Of a stretch of DNA of 64,000 nucleotides, positions 47,136-55,822 are shown piece by piece. Position 1 is the first letter of the stretch; each line of letters begins with the position of its first letter. Origin of the DNA: Dyella terrae (GTDB taxonomy: Bacteria; Pseudomonadota; Gammaproteobacteria; Xanthomonadales; Rhodanobacteraceae); NCBI RefSeq assembly GCF_022394535.1, contig NZ_CP089414.1:4216001-4280000 (forward strand). The letters are read 5' to 3'. The position numbers were made by a program, and so were the translations under genes. Below the pieces are notes generated by a model. It did no database searches, was not told the origin of the DNA, and saw only the letters and a list, made by a program, of their open reading frames with translations.

Positions 47136-48098
47136 TCAAAACACGAAGGCATCGTCATGCCCTCCCAGTCGAAGATCTGCTCGATCGACTCCCGGCTGTG
47201 ATGCCGCTGTTTCCTGCTTGGGGGCTGCCACGGGATCGTTAGGGCCACGCACTTGCGGTTCGAAGATGTCGTTATTCGACGGTGAGGCGGGTACTGCAGG
47301 ATCAGGGGCGGGCAGTTGCGTGCCTGCCACCGCGGCGGCCTGGATATCCAGCGCCGAAGGCTGTGATCCCGAAGCTGCCGGTTCAACCTCGGCTGCATTT
47401 GCTGGTAGATGGGTACCCGCAACGGCCGCGGCCTGGATATCCAGGGCGGAAGGTGGCGTATTGGTAGGCAACTCCCTGCTGGGTATCGCCTGCGCTTCCG
47501 GCATCAGGTTCTGCGCGATCTTCGCTACGGCAGCGGCGCCGGCATTGTCAATGACCGAACTGCGCATGCGGACCAAGTACTCGGACGCGGTCATGGGTTG
47601 GGTACGCGTGGTTTGCGCGAGTTGGATCGGAACGGCGCGCGTCTGTCCGGATATCGCGGACGACGAGCGATTCATCGAGTCAAACACCTTCTGCACGTAG
47701 CCGTCTTCGTAGCCCTTGGCGAAGTTGCCCGAGTAGTAGCAACTGAAGGCCTTGCCCCAATCGCCGCCGGCCTGTGCGTAACACTGGGCCAGGATCTGGG
47801 TGCCTGCCACCAGGTTGGGGCACACATCGAAGGCTTTCTCGTACGAATCGAGGCCGAACTTTGCGAAGTTGGTGCGATTGACCTGGGCGATGCCCAACGA
47901 GTAGTTGTAACCCTGGCTTTCCAGCATGCGTGCCGTGGCTACAGCTTCGTCAAGGTTTTGTGGCTGTCGCTCGAGGTGCGCGCCGACCACTCCGATGGCG
48001 AACGGGTTGCTGCCGGATTCCACGTTGACCACGTGCTGCATGACCTGTGCCGGAACGGCGAGTTCATGACAACTGGCGATGTTGGCGATGGGCATCAT
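47136..48098 (-). CDS. virB1: T4SS lytic transglycosylase VirB1
   Basis: A 320-residue protein. The SLT domain occupies residues 10-150: the catalytic Glu27 lies in VNVESGSNPFAIG, followed by YNYSLGIAQVNRTNF and CYYSGNF. It opens a local gap in peptidoglycan for the channel. I see no Sec signal peptide before the domain, so either the true start differs or export is unusual. The C-terminal half is Ala/Pro-rich and contains a direct repeat, PSALDIQAAAVAGT, twice about 40 residues apart. It is located between virB11 and virB2, as in X. citri. Confidence 0.9.
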   Translation of the reverse strand: MMPIANIASCHELAVPAQVMQHVVNVESGSNPFAIGVVGAHLERQPQNLDEAVATARMLESQGYNYSLGIAQVNRTNFAKFGLDSYEKAFDVCPNLVAGTQILAQCYAQAGGDWGKAFSCYYSGNFAKGYEDGYVQKVFDSMNRSSSAISGQTRAVPIQLAQTTRTQPMTASEYLVRMRSSVIDNAGAAAVAKIAQNLMPEAQAIPSRELPTNTPPSALDIQAAAVAGTHLPANAAEVEPAASGSQPSALDIQAAAVAGTQLPAPDPAVPASPSNNDIFEPQVRGPNDPVAAPKQETAASQPGVDRADLRLGGHDDAFVF

Positions 48099-48109
48099 CC
48101 GTGTCTCCC

Positions 48110-49150
48110 TTATCCGTGGTTGCCTTCGGCCTGGCGGCCAGGGTTGAAGTCGATACCGGTGATGTAGCGACGGCCGGCATGTGCCTTGATATGCACGACG
48201 ATGTCGATGGTCATCATCAGCAAGCGTTTGATCGTGGAGAACTCGAGCCCCGAACCTTCATTGGAGGCTTTCACCATCAGCGCCAGCTGGTCCCAGGTCT
48301 GCTCGGTGCTGCCGGCATGGCAACTGGTGATGGAACCCGGGTGGCCTGAAGCGCAGTTGCGGATGAAGTAGAACGACTCATCGCCACGCAGCTCCGCGAG
48401 GATGATGCGGTCGGGCTTCATGCGAAGGCAGGCTTCCATGCAGCTCTTGGCCGTGACATTGCTGGCGCTCTGGCCGCCCTTGGAATAGAGCAGGTGTACG
48501 ACGTTGGGCTGATCAATGAACAGCTCACGGGCATCCTCGATGGTGACGAGGCGTTCATTGGCCGGGATGTGGTGCACCAGCGACTTCATGAAGGTCGTCT
48601 TGCCGCTGCCGGTGGCACCGGAGACGACGATGTTCTTCTTGTTGAGCACCGCCTGGCGGAAGAAATCCGCGTAGCGACGTTGGGAGCGCAGTTGCAGTAG
48701 CTCGCGATCCTGCTCGCTGATGCCGTGGGTGTCTTCAAGAATCTCGTCGAAGAAGCCGTCATCCTGGTACTGCGCCAGCGTCTTGGTCTGCTTGGAGGGC
48801 AAGCGAATGGTGATGGAAATGCTGCCTGCCTCCACCGCCGGTGGAATGACAAACTGCGCGCGTTGCCCTGTGGGAAAAGTCAGGGACACCACCGGATCGA
48901 CATCGGTGATGCGCTGGCCGGTGTTGCTCTCATTGACCACGGCTGTGCAGAACTGGCGGGCACGATCGAAGGTCAGCGAGGGCATCTCCACCTTTTGCCA
49001 CTGGCCGCCAGCCTCCAGATACAGCTCTCCCGGCCGATTGACGCAAATCTCCGTGACCTCGGACGAGGCCATGAATTCCTGGATGCCCAGCACGGAGTAC
49101 TGGTACTCCAGGAATTCGTTCGGAATGTTGGCGAGGGTTTCGTCGGCCAT
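48110..49150 (-). CDS. virB11: T4SS hexameric ATPase VirB11
   Basis: A soluble 346-residue traffic ATPase that docks at the inner membrane and switches the system between pilus building and secretion. Walker A is SGATGSGKTT (177-186), Asp-box VTIEDARELFIDQPN, Walker B-like MKPDRIILAELRGDESFYFI and the His box CHAGSTEQTWDQL. The N-terminal domain is typical of VirB11. It starts 20 bases after the end of virB10 and stops 12 bases before virB1. Confidence 0.95.
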   Translation of the reverse strand: MADETLANIPNEFLEYQYSVLGIQEFMASSEVTEICVNRPGELYLEAGGQWQKVEMPSLTFDRARQFCTAVVNESNTGQRITDVDPVVSLTFPTGQRAQFVIPPAVEAGSISITIRLPSKQTKTLAQYQDDGFFDEILEDTHGISEQDRELLQLRSQRRYADFFRQAVLNKKNIVVSGATGSGKTTFMKSLVHHIPANERLVTIEDARELFIDQPNVVHLLYSKGGQSASNVTAKSCMEACLRMKPDRIILAELRGDESFYFIRNCASGHPGSITSCHAGSTEQTWDQLALMVKASNEGSGLEFSTIKRLLMMTIDIVVHIKAHAGRRYITGIDFNPGRQAEGNHG

Positions 49151-49169
49151 GGTCGTTGGGCAGGATCGA

Positions 49170-50432
49170 TTAGTAGCGGGCGAGCACGCCGGTGAAATCC
49201 ACGTCTTTGGCGACGTAGATGGTCACAACGGTGCCTTGGTTGATGGTGACGGTCGCGGGGCGATTGGCGGACCGGCGAACGGCCTGGTTTGCAAGATCCT
49301 GGACGGTCTGCGCGGTGTTGCTTTCGAACGGCTCCTGGACCACGACGCCGTTGGCGGCAACGGAATTGGTCTTGGGGCCATGTTCGGCCGCCTCATACTT
49401 GAACGCGTCGCTGAGCATGCTGATCAGCAGTGCGGAACTGATTCGACTGGCCCAGTGCGCGTTGTAGTAGCCCGGATGGCCTGCGCCGCCCAGGTTGTCC
49501 ACGCCAGGGCTGGCCATGTTTACGTCGATGCCGGTCGGAGTGACGATGCGATCCCAGATGACTGCAACGCGGGGGCCGTTGGGCTCTTGGCTATAGCTTC
49601 CCAGCACTTTCGAGCCCTTGGGGAGCAAGAGATGCTTGCCGTTGAACGAGTACACGGGCTCAGTGACGATGCAGGAAGTGAAACCCGGGATATCGGTGAT
49701 GATGTGGGTTTCCAGCACGCAACGGATGTAGGTGCCCCGCAGCATGAGGCTGTCCGGGTGCGTCAAGGGTTGCGCGTTTGATACATCGGGGAGTGCTTTG
49801 GCGCCATACGCCGAGTTGCCGGGCATGCGGAAACGATTGGTGCCGTCATCGCCGCCAGGCATACCTGGGATGCCTGGCATCCCAGGCGGGAAGGGCCCAC
49901 CATTGCCGCCTTGGGGCAAGGCCTGTCCACTGCCGTCCACTGAACTGACGCCCGAGGCACGCTCTGCAGCGGCAATGCGACGTTCGAGCAGCGTCGGCTC
50001 ATGCGGACCGACGGGGCCTGCGGGCCTGCTGTTTTGCGGCAGCGGGGGCGCTAAGGCAATCGGCTGCTGTACAACTTGTTGTGGCTGAGCGGGTGCGAGC
50101 GGCAGGGGCGGAGCCTTAGGGGCCTCCGGTACGCGGACCGTCTCCTCTTTCTGCGCTTGGGGCTTAGCGTTCTTCTGGGAATTGCCTGCGAAGAACATCC
50201 ATGCCCCGGCGAATACGAGCAGCCCCGCCAGTGCGGCGAGCATGCCCATCGCGCTGCGGTTCATGCTGCGCAGCTCATTGGATTTCAGCTGCGGCGCGCC
50301 TGCATCAAGGTCAGGCGAGGATTGCTGCTGGTGATGGGCAGCATAGGGATTCGCGTTACCACTCGGCTCACGTGGTGGCACGCCCTGGCCAGAGCCGCCG
50401 TTGCCCTGCTGTTCTTCTTCGTAGTGGTTCAT
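49170..50432 (-). CDS. virB10: T4SS core protein VirB10
   Basis: A 420-residue protein that spans the whole envelope. The cytoplasmic N-terminus is Gln/Pro-rich, followed by one transmembrane helix at about 62-82 (AALAGLLVFAGAWMFFAG), a Pro-rich periplasmic linker and the C-terminal TrbI beta-barrel domain (LLPKGSKVLGSY, VIWDRIVTPTGIDVNM, GTVVTIYVAKDVDF). The inner-membrane helix and outer-membrane antenna join VirB7 and VirB9 into the core complex. It overlaps virB9 by four bases. Confidence 0.95.
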   Translation of the reverse strand: MNHYEEEQQGNGGSGQGVPPREPSGNANPYAAHHQQQSSPDLDAGAPQLKSNELRSMNRSAMGMLAALAGLLVFAGAWMFFAGNSQKNAKPQAQKEETVRVPEAPKAPPLPLAPAQPQQVVQQPIALAPPLPQNSRPAGPVGPHEPTLLERRIAAAERASGVSSVDGSGQALPQGGNGGPFPPGMPGIPGMPGGDDGTNRFRMPGNSAYGAKALPDVSNAQPLTHPDSLMLRGTYIRCVLETHIITDIPGFTSCIVTEPVYSFNGKHLLLPKGSKVLGSYSQEPNGPRVAVIWDRIVTPTGIDVNMASPGVDNLGGAGHPGYYNAHWASRISSALLISMLSDAFKYEAAEHGPKTNSVAANGVVVQEPFESNTAQTVQDLANQAVRRSANRPATVTINQGTVVTIYVAKDVDFTGVLARY

Positions 50433-51199
50433 TTGGCGGTGTTCCTGCGCAAACCAACGACGTTGTCGCCGTGACGAATAACCAAGAAGGGATACGTCCC
50501 GTGGACAACGATGGTGTTGCCCTCCACGGTCGTATTGACGACGGAATCTTCGCCGTGCGCGGTCTCACGCATATAGACGGAAGGGAAGTTTCCAGTAGGA
50601 AACTGCTTCATGTCGCTCATCTTGATGTAGGTGAACTGGCCGTCGTCATACACATTGACGGGCACCAGCCACGGCGCCGCCTTCGAGCGTGTCGCATAGT
50701 CGTAGTTGAAGTTGTAGTAGCGCCCTTTCACCAGGGATGTATTCAACTCCGGCGTTTGCGAGGCCTTGATCGCTTCGTTCGAGAACGAGGTGTCGCCGGG
50801 GTAGGTGAACGTGATCTTGTATTGCACGCCTTTCGTACGCGCCTGATCCAGCGTGTGCCAGTCCGTGGCGACCACTTTGAGCTCGAAGATGTACGAGTGG
50901 GTGGCCGTACGTATCATCAGATTCGTGTCGACATCGACGTTCTTCGGCTTGATGTAGAACACGTTGTCACGACGATTCAGCTCCCATCCGCTGCTGAAGC
51001 CGGTGCTATAGTCGAGGATCTTTTCGTTGGGGCTGAGCTCGATCTGCGTGGTAATGCCAAGGCCAGTGCGGACCTGATACACGCGATCAGCCTGATAGTC
51101 GTATTGCTGCACTGCCTGCGCGTGGACGTTGCGAGGCGTAGTGACTGCCGCGAGGCAAAGCGCGGTAGCCAGGGCGAATTGACTCAGTCGGTTCATCAC
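50429..51199 (-). CDS. virB9: T4SS core protein VirB9
   Basis: A 256-residue periplasmic/outer-membrane component. The signal peptide is FALATALCLAAVTTPRNVHA. The N-terminal domain has YQVRTGLGITTQIELSPNEKI, and the C-terminal domain, which binds VirB7, ends GDNVVGLRRNTAK after NFDYDYAT-like strands. Start and stop overlap virB8 and virB10 by four bases each (ATGA type), so virB8-9-10 are tightly coupled. Confidence 0.94.
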   Translation of the reverse strand: MMNRLSQFALATALCLAAVTTPRNVHAQAVQQYDYQADRVYQVRTGLGITTQIELSPNEKILDYSTGFSSGWELNRRDNVFYIKPKNVDVDTNLMIRTATHSYIFELKVVATDWHTLDQARTKGVQYKITFTYPGDTSFSNEAIKASQTPELNTSLVKGRYYNFNYDYATRSKAAPWLVPVNVYDDGQFTYIKMSDMKQFPTGNFPSVYMRETAHGEDSVVNTTVEGNTIVVHGTYPFLVIRHGDNVVGLRRNTAK

Positions 51200-52131
51200 C
51201 CACGCCCTCCGTTAGGGTTGGTCCGAGCGCTGGTGGCGGGTGTTTGGCGTGGCGCGGACGGTTCCTGGTTACTTTCAGGAATCGTCGGTGGCGGAGGGAT
51301 CACGCCGGGCTGCAGTGCTTCACCCGCACTGGAACTACTGGCGGGTGCACCGGTGCCGGGCTGGTGGGCAGCACTTTCATCGCCAGTGGCAGGCACTTCG
51401 TCTGGTGGCGCGGTCGCATAATCGCTGTCGACGCGATACTCAGTCACCTGGAACCCGAGAGGGTTTTCGATGCGGTACTGCTCGTCCATCCGCAAGTTGG
51501 TCTTGTAGGTGAAGGAGATCGTCGCGATCTTGCTGTCGAGTGGTACGGTGGCACCCGTCTGCTTGTCGTACACGCTGCGTTGGAAACGTACCGTGGCGCC
51601 CTTCGGGGGCGTGTCGGGGCCGCCGCCCAGTAGCACGATGCTGAGAATCTTCACGCGAACGGCGCGATTCCTTCCGTAGATCTTGGATGGGCTGGCTTCG
51701 TTGCGTGGCGAATACAGCTCGGTATACGCGGACGCCACGCTGGACGCCGACATGGTTTGTACGGTTGCCCAGTCGCGCAGGTTGATCATCGCCGAGTCAT
51801 ACGATTCGCGCGCGAGAACGAAGTGCGCGATGTTGCTGCGATTGATCGCCTCGCTCGTCGTGATGCGCTTGTTGTTGAAGTCGTCGGTGAGGCGCGCGAC
51901 GGTGCTCGTGCCGGTGTAGGCATCAGCCATCACCACGAACGGCACCTTCTCTTTCAGCGGCAGCATGTAGAAATAGCCGCCGGCCAGGATCAGCGACATG
52001 CCGATGGCCGAGAACGCGACCCACCACGCGCGACGTTCGCTGCGCCTGGCGAGATCCGCCACGGTGATCTCGAAGTTGACCGACTTGGCTACGGCCTCAT
52101 CGATCTTGGTGGAAGTCTTTTTCTTTAACAT
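51196..52131 (-). CDS. virB8: T4SS inner-membrane protein VirB8
   Basis: A 311-residue bitopic protein. The cytoplasmic N-terminus is followed by one helix (WWVAFSAIGMSLILAGGYFYML) and the periplasmic VirB8 fold (YDSAMINLRDWATVQTMS, SIVLLGGGP, ISFTYKTNLRMDEQYRIENPLGFQVTEY). After the domain comes a long Pro/Ser/Ala-rich tail that is longer than in Agrobacterium, as in other X-T4SS VirB8 proteins. It lies between virB7 and virB9. Confidence 0.94.
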   Translation of the reverse strand: MLKKKTSTKIDEAVAKSVNFEITVADLARRSERRAWWVAFSAIGMSLILAGGYFYMLPLKEKVPFVVMADAYTGTSTVARLTDDFNNKRITTSEAINRSNIAHFVLARESYDSAMINLRDWATVQTMSASSVASAYTELYSPRNEASPSKIYGRNRAVRVKILSIVLLGGGPDTPPKGATVRFQRSVYDKQTGATVPLDSKIATISFTYKTNLRMDEQYRIENPLGFQVTEYRVDSDYATAPPDEVPATGDESAAHQPGTGAPASSSSAGEALQPGVIPPPPTIPESNQEPSAPRQTPATSARTNPNGGRG

Positions 52132-52176
52132 CTGCGAAAGCCCTGCGCGGTCATCTCAACGGTTCCCTGGTCGACG

Positions 52177-52668
52177 TTATTTGGCCTGTGCAGGCGTGGT
52201 GTTCTGAGGAGGGGCAGTGCCTTGTTGGGTCTCGCTCGTGGGTGCTGCGGCGCCACCGCTCGCAGCGCTTGCAGCGCTTACGCGTATCTCATGGCCGTCC
52301 GTAGTGACCGACACGCCCTGAGCCGCATAGATGGACGAAAGCTCAGACGCAGCCGAATAGACGTCCGTGGTGTGGATCTGCGTGACCGCCTTGTACAAGG
52401 TGTAGTCCGACTGCAGCTGATAGGAGAACTGCAGGCCGGCGTCCTTGGTCCAGCGCCTGAGCATGGTGCGAAGCGTTTCGTCCATCGGCGCGGCGTAATA
52501 GGTATAGGCCTGGTTGAGCGGGATTTCCGAAGGGGTGTCCTGGAAATGGTTCACTGGTTTCCACGAGCCGCGGAAGTCCTTGGCCGGTGGTGTGCCGCAA
52601 GCAGCGAGGCTCGCCGCGGCCAGCAGCACACAGCACGAGAGGGCACGCTTGGAGAGTTCCTTTTTCAC
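52177..52668 (-). CDS. virB7: T4SS outer-membrane lipoprotein VirB7 with N0 domain
   Basis: A 163-residue lipoprotein: GTG start at 52668, signal peptide with lipobox LAAC (Cys24). Unlike the 40-55-residue VirB7 of Agrobacterium, the mature protein continues for 140 residues with a domain matching the secretin N0 fold described for X. citri VirB7 (YYAAPMDETLRTMLRRW, ASELSSIYAAQGVSVTT) and a Gln/Pro-rich tail. N0-bearing VirB7 is a hallmark of the X-T4SS core. It is the first gene of the operon; the promoter should lie in the 846-bp gap upstream. Confidence 0.93.
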   Translation of the reverse strand: MKKELSKRALSCCVLLAAASLAACGTPPAKDFRGSWKPVNHFQDTPSEIPLNQAYTYYAAPMDETLRTMLRRWTKDAGLQFSYQLQSDYTLYKAVTQIHTTDVYSAASELSSIYAAQGVSVTTDGHEIRVSAASAASGGAAAPTSETQQGTAPPQNTTPAQAK

Positions 52669-53514
52669 GACGTACTCGCAGACTGGATAGAGAGGGTGGT
52701 TACGTTGGAGAACTTCAGTGGCCCGGTGTTTCGATCACGCACATCGGCACGCGCCAGCCTTGGGGGTGGCGTTGGAAAGCGACGGATTCAGTGTTGAGGC
52801 TGTATGAGTTGCGAGAAAACATGTGCCACGTGAGCACGCATGCGATCAGCGCCAGCCGGCGAGCGCATGGGGTTTGACGCAACAGCGGGCAGCAAGCGTG
52901 TCCGCAAGATGATGACTGTAGATTCCATTCCGAGCTCCCTGTTCCTTGGTCCAGCGACGCTGTGGGCGTTCTGGAATTCCCGCCGGTGCCCGCGATATCG
53001 CCGCGTGGCAGCGGTAGGCACCTTATTTAGTAGATCGCACAGATTCTTCTCATGACTACCGTCAGCACCGAAAAATGTGACGGAGTCTGCTTACTTTTTC
53101 CCGCATGTCGCTTGTGTTGCCGAATATGTGCAGGCGTATGACGCCACCACTGCGGTCGTGGTCTTCACATTCAAACGTTTGGATAGCCAGCGCCCCTGTC
53201 CCAGAAACACGCAAAACAAGTGCATTTCAACTCGACGGACACATGCCTGCTTTTGCAGACTGGTTTGAAGCCGTGAAGCGGTGTCTGGGAAAACGGTTTC
53301 ACATGTAAGAAAGCAACGGTCTTGCGTTGCTGACTATTGTGCTGAGAAAACTCTTAAAGTGTGTCAGCAATGAAACGATTGACGTGTAGGGTTTTGACTA
53401 CGCGTGATGAGAGGATTCGTATCCTGTCGTGTCAGATTCTTGATGAACCTGAATTTGGTGGCGCGTTGCGTTCACGTTTGACGCATGCGGCCATGGTGCT
53501 GAGGCGCGAAGTGC
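52669..53514. other. Gap between the virB operon and yraN: probable virB promoter region and island edge
   Basis: This 846-bp stretch holds no gene I can support. The short frames in it (67 codons on plus at 53361, 77 codons on minus at 52788 with an internal ATG after GGAGCT near 52928) have no family features. The part from about 53040 to 53420 is clearly AT-richer than the surroundings: I count 27 of 60 G+C in 53281-53340 and 24 of 60 in 53341-53400. It must contain the virB7 promoter, but I do not see a strong -35/-10 pair. A 7-bp stem-loop at 53312-53331 is read on minus into TTTCTT. Confidence 0.6.
53305..53331 (-). terminator. Possible terminator of the lpoA-yraN unit
   Basis: On the minus strand AGCAACG and CGTTGCT (6-base loop) are followed by TTTCTTAC. 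It lies 184 bases after the yraN stop. The stem is short, so strength is uncertain. Confidence 0.45.
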
Positions 53515-53871
53515 TCAGCAGCTTTCAAACGCGTTGCGCCAATGGTTCATGCGCGCGTTGGTGACAGGGCCGTCGTAACTAATTACGTCGAAACGGCAGG
53601 GGTGTTGCGCGCGTTTCGGATGGGCGGCGAGCCATAGTTCTGCGGCGGCGATGAGGCGAGCTTGTTTGCTCGCGGTGACAGAAATGGCGGCGCCGCCATG
53701 AGTGGCGTGGAGTCGGTGGCGAACTTCTACGAAGACAACGGTGCCGCCGTCGAGCATCACCAGATCAAGTTCGCCGTAACGCGTGGTGTAGTTGCGATCG
53801 AGCACAACGAAGCCCGCGCGTTGGAGTTCCGCGCAGGCGCGTTGTTCAAAGGCGGCGCCAGCCGCGCGCAT
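53515..53871 (-). CDS. yraN: UPF0102 family protein YraN
   Basis: A 118-residue protein of the YraN/UPF0102 family, a predicted endonuclease-like fold. Motifs are GAAFEQRACAELQRAGF, the conserved NYTTRYGELDLVMLDG (Glu and Asp of the nuclease-like core) and VFVEVRHR. The ATG at 53871 overlaps the lpoA stop by one base (TGATG), as in the conserved rsmI-lpoA-yraN cluster. The molecular function is unproven; a role in DNA processing has been proposed for the family. Confidence 0.93.
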   Translation of the reverse strand: MRAAGAAFEQRACAELQRAGFVVLDRNYTTRYGELDLVMLDGGTVVFVEVRHRLHATHGGAAISVTASKQARLIAAAELWLAAHPKRAQHPCRFDVISYDGPVTNARMNHWRNAFESC

Positions 53872-55727
53872 CAATGCTGCGTGGCGGGCTGTTCGGTCTG
53901 CGGCTGGGGCGTGCCGGTTGCATCGGTCGGCGGTGCCAGTGCGGGCTCGGTGTCCATCTGCAGGCTGCCGTTGATCGGATGGGCAAGGCCATCCTGGAAC
54001 TTGGCCCATACCAATACACGTCGAATGCGACCGAACTGATCCGACGTCAGCTGTCCGCTCGCGCCCGGTAGGTAGCTGCCCGCGTGTGCGCGGAGCCAGT
54101 CGAGGTAGGGCGCGAGGTTCCATGCGTCCATGCCAAAGGCGAACAGGCGTGCGGAGGTGCCTCGTGCGGCGGGCAGCTGTGAGGCGATGTCGGCGTGGTT
54201 GGGCAGGCCTGGCTGCGCGTCGAACATCCACGGCGCATCGCAAAACTCTACGCCTTCGAGATCGCGATTGGCGCTGGCGTCATCGGTGCCGGCATAGATA
54301 TGCGAGGTGCCAAACACCGGCAGGTTCACGCGGGCGAGTTTGATCTGCGGCAGCAGCAGACGTGCCTGCTGGGGGCGCATGCTGATGAACAGGCCTGTGT
54401 TGCTACTGGTGCTGGCGTCGCCGTTGTCCGTGGGCATGCCGAGGCCGGAAATGGTGGAGGCAAAGTTGACGCCGCTGCCAGCCAGATTGCCGCTGCCGGC
54501 CACTTTTCCGCCGCGCGCTTCAAACTCGGCCTTGAACGATTTGGCTGCACGCTGCGCGAAATCGTCGCTGCTCACGATGACGAAGGCGTTGGTGATACCA
54601 CCTTCCGACATGTGGTCGGCAGCTTGCGCACCTTCGGTCTCGGGTAGCAGGCCAAACTCGCTGACGCCATTGGATGGCAGGCTCTTGTCGTCCGGATGGT
54701 TGAGCGCAAGCAGCGGCACGGGCAGCTCTGGCAGGCTGAACAGCGCGGACACCTCACCGCGGGTCAGCGGTCCTATGACCAGCTGCGCGCCATCGGTCAC
54801 CGCCTGCTGGTAAGCCTTCACTGCACCATTGGTGGTGCCACCGCTGTCGTAGATGCGTACAGGCGGACGTGGTGTGTGGTTACGCGCGGAATCGGCATAG
54901 GCCGCAAAAAAGCCTTCCCTGATCGCCGTGCCCGCTACCGCGAGATTGCCGCTGGTCGGAAGCAGCAAGGCGATATGGGCGGGCATCTTGAAGCCCTCGC
55001 GCACGTTGGCACCTTCGCCCGGGATCATGGTGCCCACTTCCTGTTCGAGCGTGGGTGCCGGGCGTGCCACGGCCACGCCGAGCTGCGTCAGCGCTTCGTT
55101 GACCCAGGGCAGCATGCGATCGCTCGGCTGCATGGCTGCAGCGCGCTGCTTGAGCGGGTCAACGCCAAGTTTGCTGAGCAGGGAGACGATCTCCTTGCGA
55201 TTCTGCGCTTGGTCCAGGCCGCTCAATTGAGCATCCATCTCCACGCGCGAGCGCGCGGCACCCCACAGATCGCCGGTTTGCTGCATCGCCTGGGAGCGCA
55301 GCTCCAGCAGTCGTAGCTGGAGCGCGGGAGGTACGCTGATGTTGGGTTGGGTGGTGAGTTGCAGGGCGCGCGGCGCGTTGTGTTGCTTCAGCGCCCACTC
55401 GGCCTGCAGCAGATCGAGTCGGGAAGGCTCATCACCGGTGAGGCGCTGGCGGCGGATGCCATCAAGCAACGAGGCGGCGCGATCAAGCTGGCCTTCCTGG
55501 CGGTAGGCCTCGGCGGCAAGCAGTTGATAGTGATCGCGGTTGCCGCCGGTCTGAGCCAGTGCGAGATACGCCTGAGCGGCTTCATCGAACTTGCCCTGCT
55601 GCACCAAGGCATCGGCTTGCTGGCTGGCCGCGATTTCGGCGGGCGACTTTTGCGCTGCCGGTGGTACGCAACCAACGAGTGCAAGAGAAATCAGCAGGGC
55701 AACGCCTGCGGCGCGATACAAGCGCAT
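53871..55727 (-). CDS. lpoA: Penicillin-binding-protein activator LpoA (LppC family)
   Basis: An outer-membrane lipoprotein that activates the peptidoglycan synthase PBP1A. ATG 55727 has AAGGGA upstream; the lipobox is LVGC (Cys20). The N-terminal half is tetratricopeptide-like (ADALVQQGKFDEAAQAYLALAQ), and the C-terminal half is the LppC periplasmic-binding-like domain (HIALLLPTSGNLAVAG, TDGAQLVIGPLTRGEVSAL). The 618-residue length is normal. It is divergent from rsmI, 95 bases away, and coupled to yraN. Confidence 0.93.
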   Translation of the reverse strand: MRLYRAAGVALLISLALVGCVPPAAQKSPAEIAASQQADALVQQGKFDEAAQAYLALAQTGGNRDHYQLLAAEAYRQEGQLDRAASLLDGIRRQRLTGDEPSRLDLLQAEWALKQHNAPRALQLTTQPNISVPPALQLRLLELRSQAMQQTGDLWGAARSRVEMDAQLSGLDQAQNRKEIVSLLSKLGVDPLKQRAAAMQPSDRMLPWVNEALTQLGVAVARPAPTLEQEVGTMIPGEGANVREGFKMPAHIALLLPTSGNLAVAGTAIREGFFAAYADSARNHTPRPPVRIYDSGGTTNGAVKAYQQAVTDGAQLVIGPLTRGEVSALFSLPELPVPLLALNHPDDKSLPSNGVSEFGLLPETEGAQAADHMSEGGITNAFVIVSSDDFAQRAAKSFKAEFEARGGKVAGSGNLAGSGVNFASTISGLGMPTDNGDASTSSNTGLFISMRPQQARLLLPQIKLARVNLPVFGTSHIYAGTDDASANRDLEGVEFCDAPWMFDAQPGLPNHADIASQLPAARGTSARLFAFGMDAWNLAPYLDWLRAHAGSYLPGASGQLTSDQFGRIRRVLVWAKFQDGLAHPINGSLQMDTEPALAPPTDATGTPQPQTEQPATQH

Positions 55728-55822
55728 GGCCAAATCCCTTCGAGCTTTTTTGACGACGTGGTGGAGCGGATGGGCGATGATAGCCCATTGGCTCGCCGCA
55801 CTAATGTCCAGGAAACAGCAAG

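Noticed and set aside
36308..52668. Conjugative (DNA-transfer) T4SS interpretation
   Set aside because: No relaxase or oriT-like gene is present, while two XVIPCD effectors and an N0-type VirB7 are, which fits the bacteria-killing class.
52788..52928. 46-residue minus-strand frame with GGAGCT upstream of virB7
   Set aside because: Possible leader ORF, but no family features or coding bias; left as part of the gap.
53361..53564. 67-codon plus-strand frame after yraN
   Set aside because: No ribosome site of note, no recognisable motif and overlap with the yraN 3' end; AT-rich composition differs from coding genes here.
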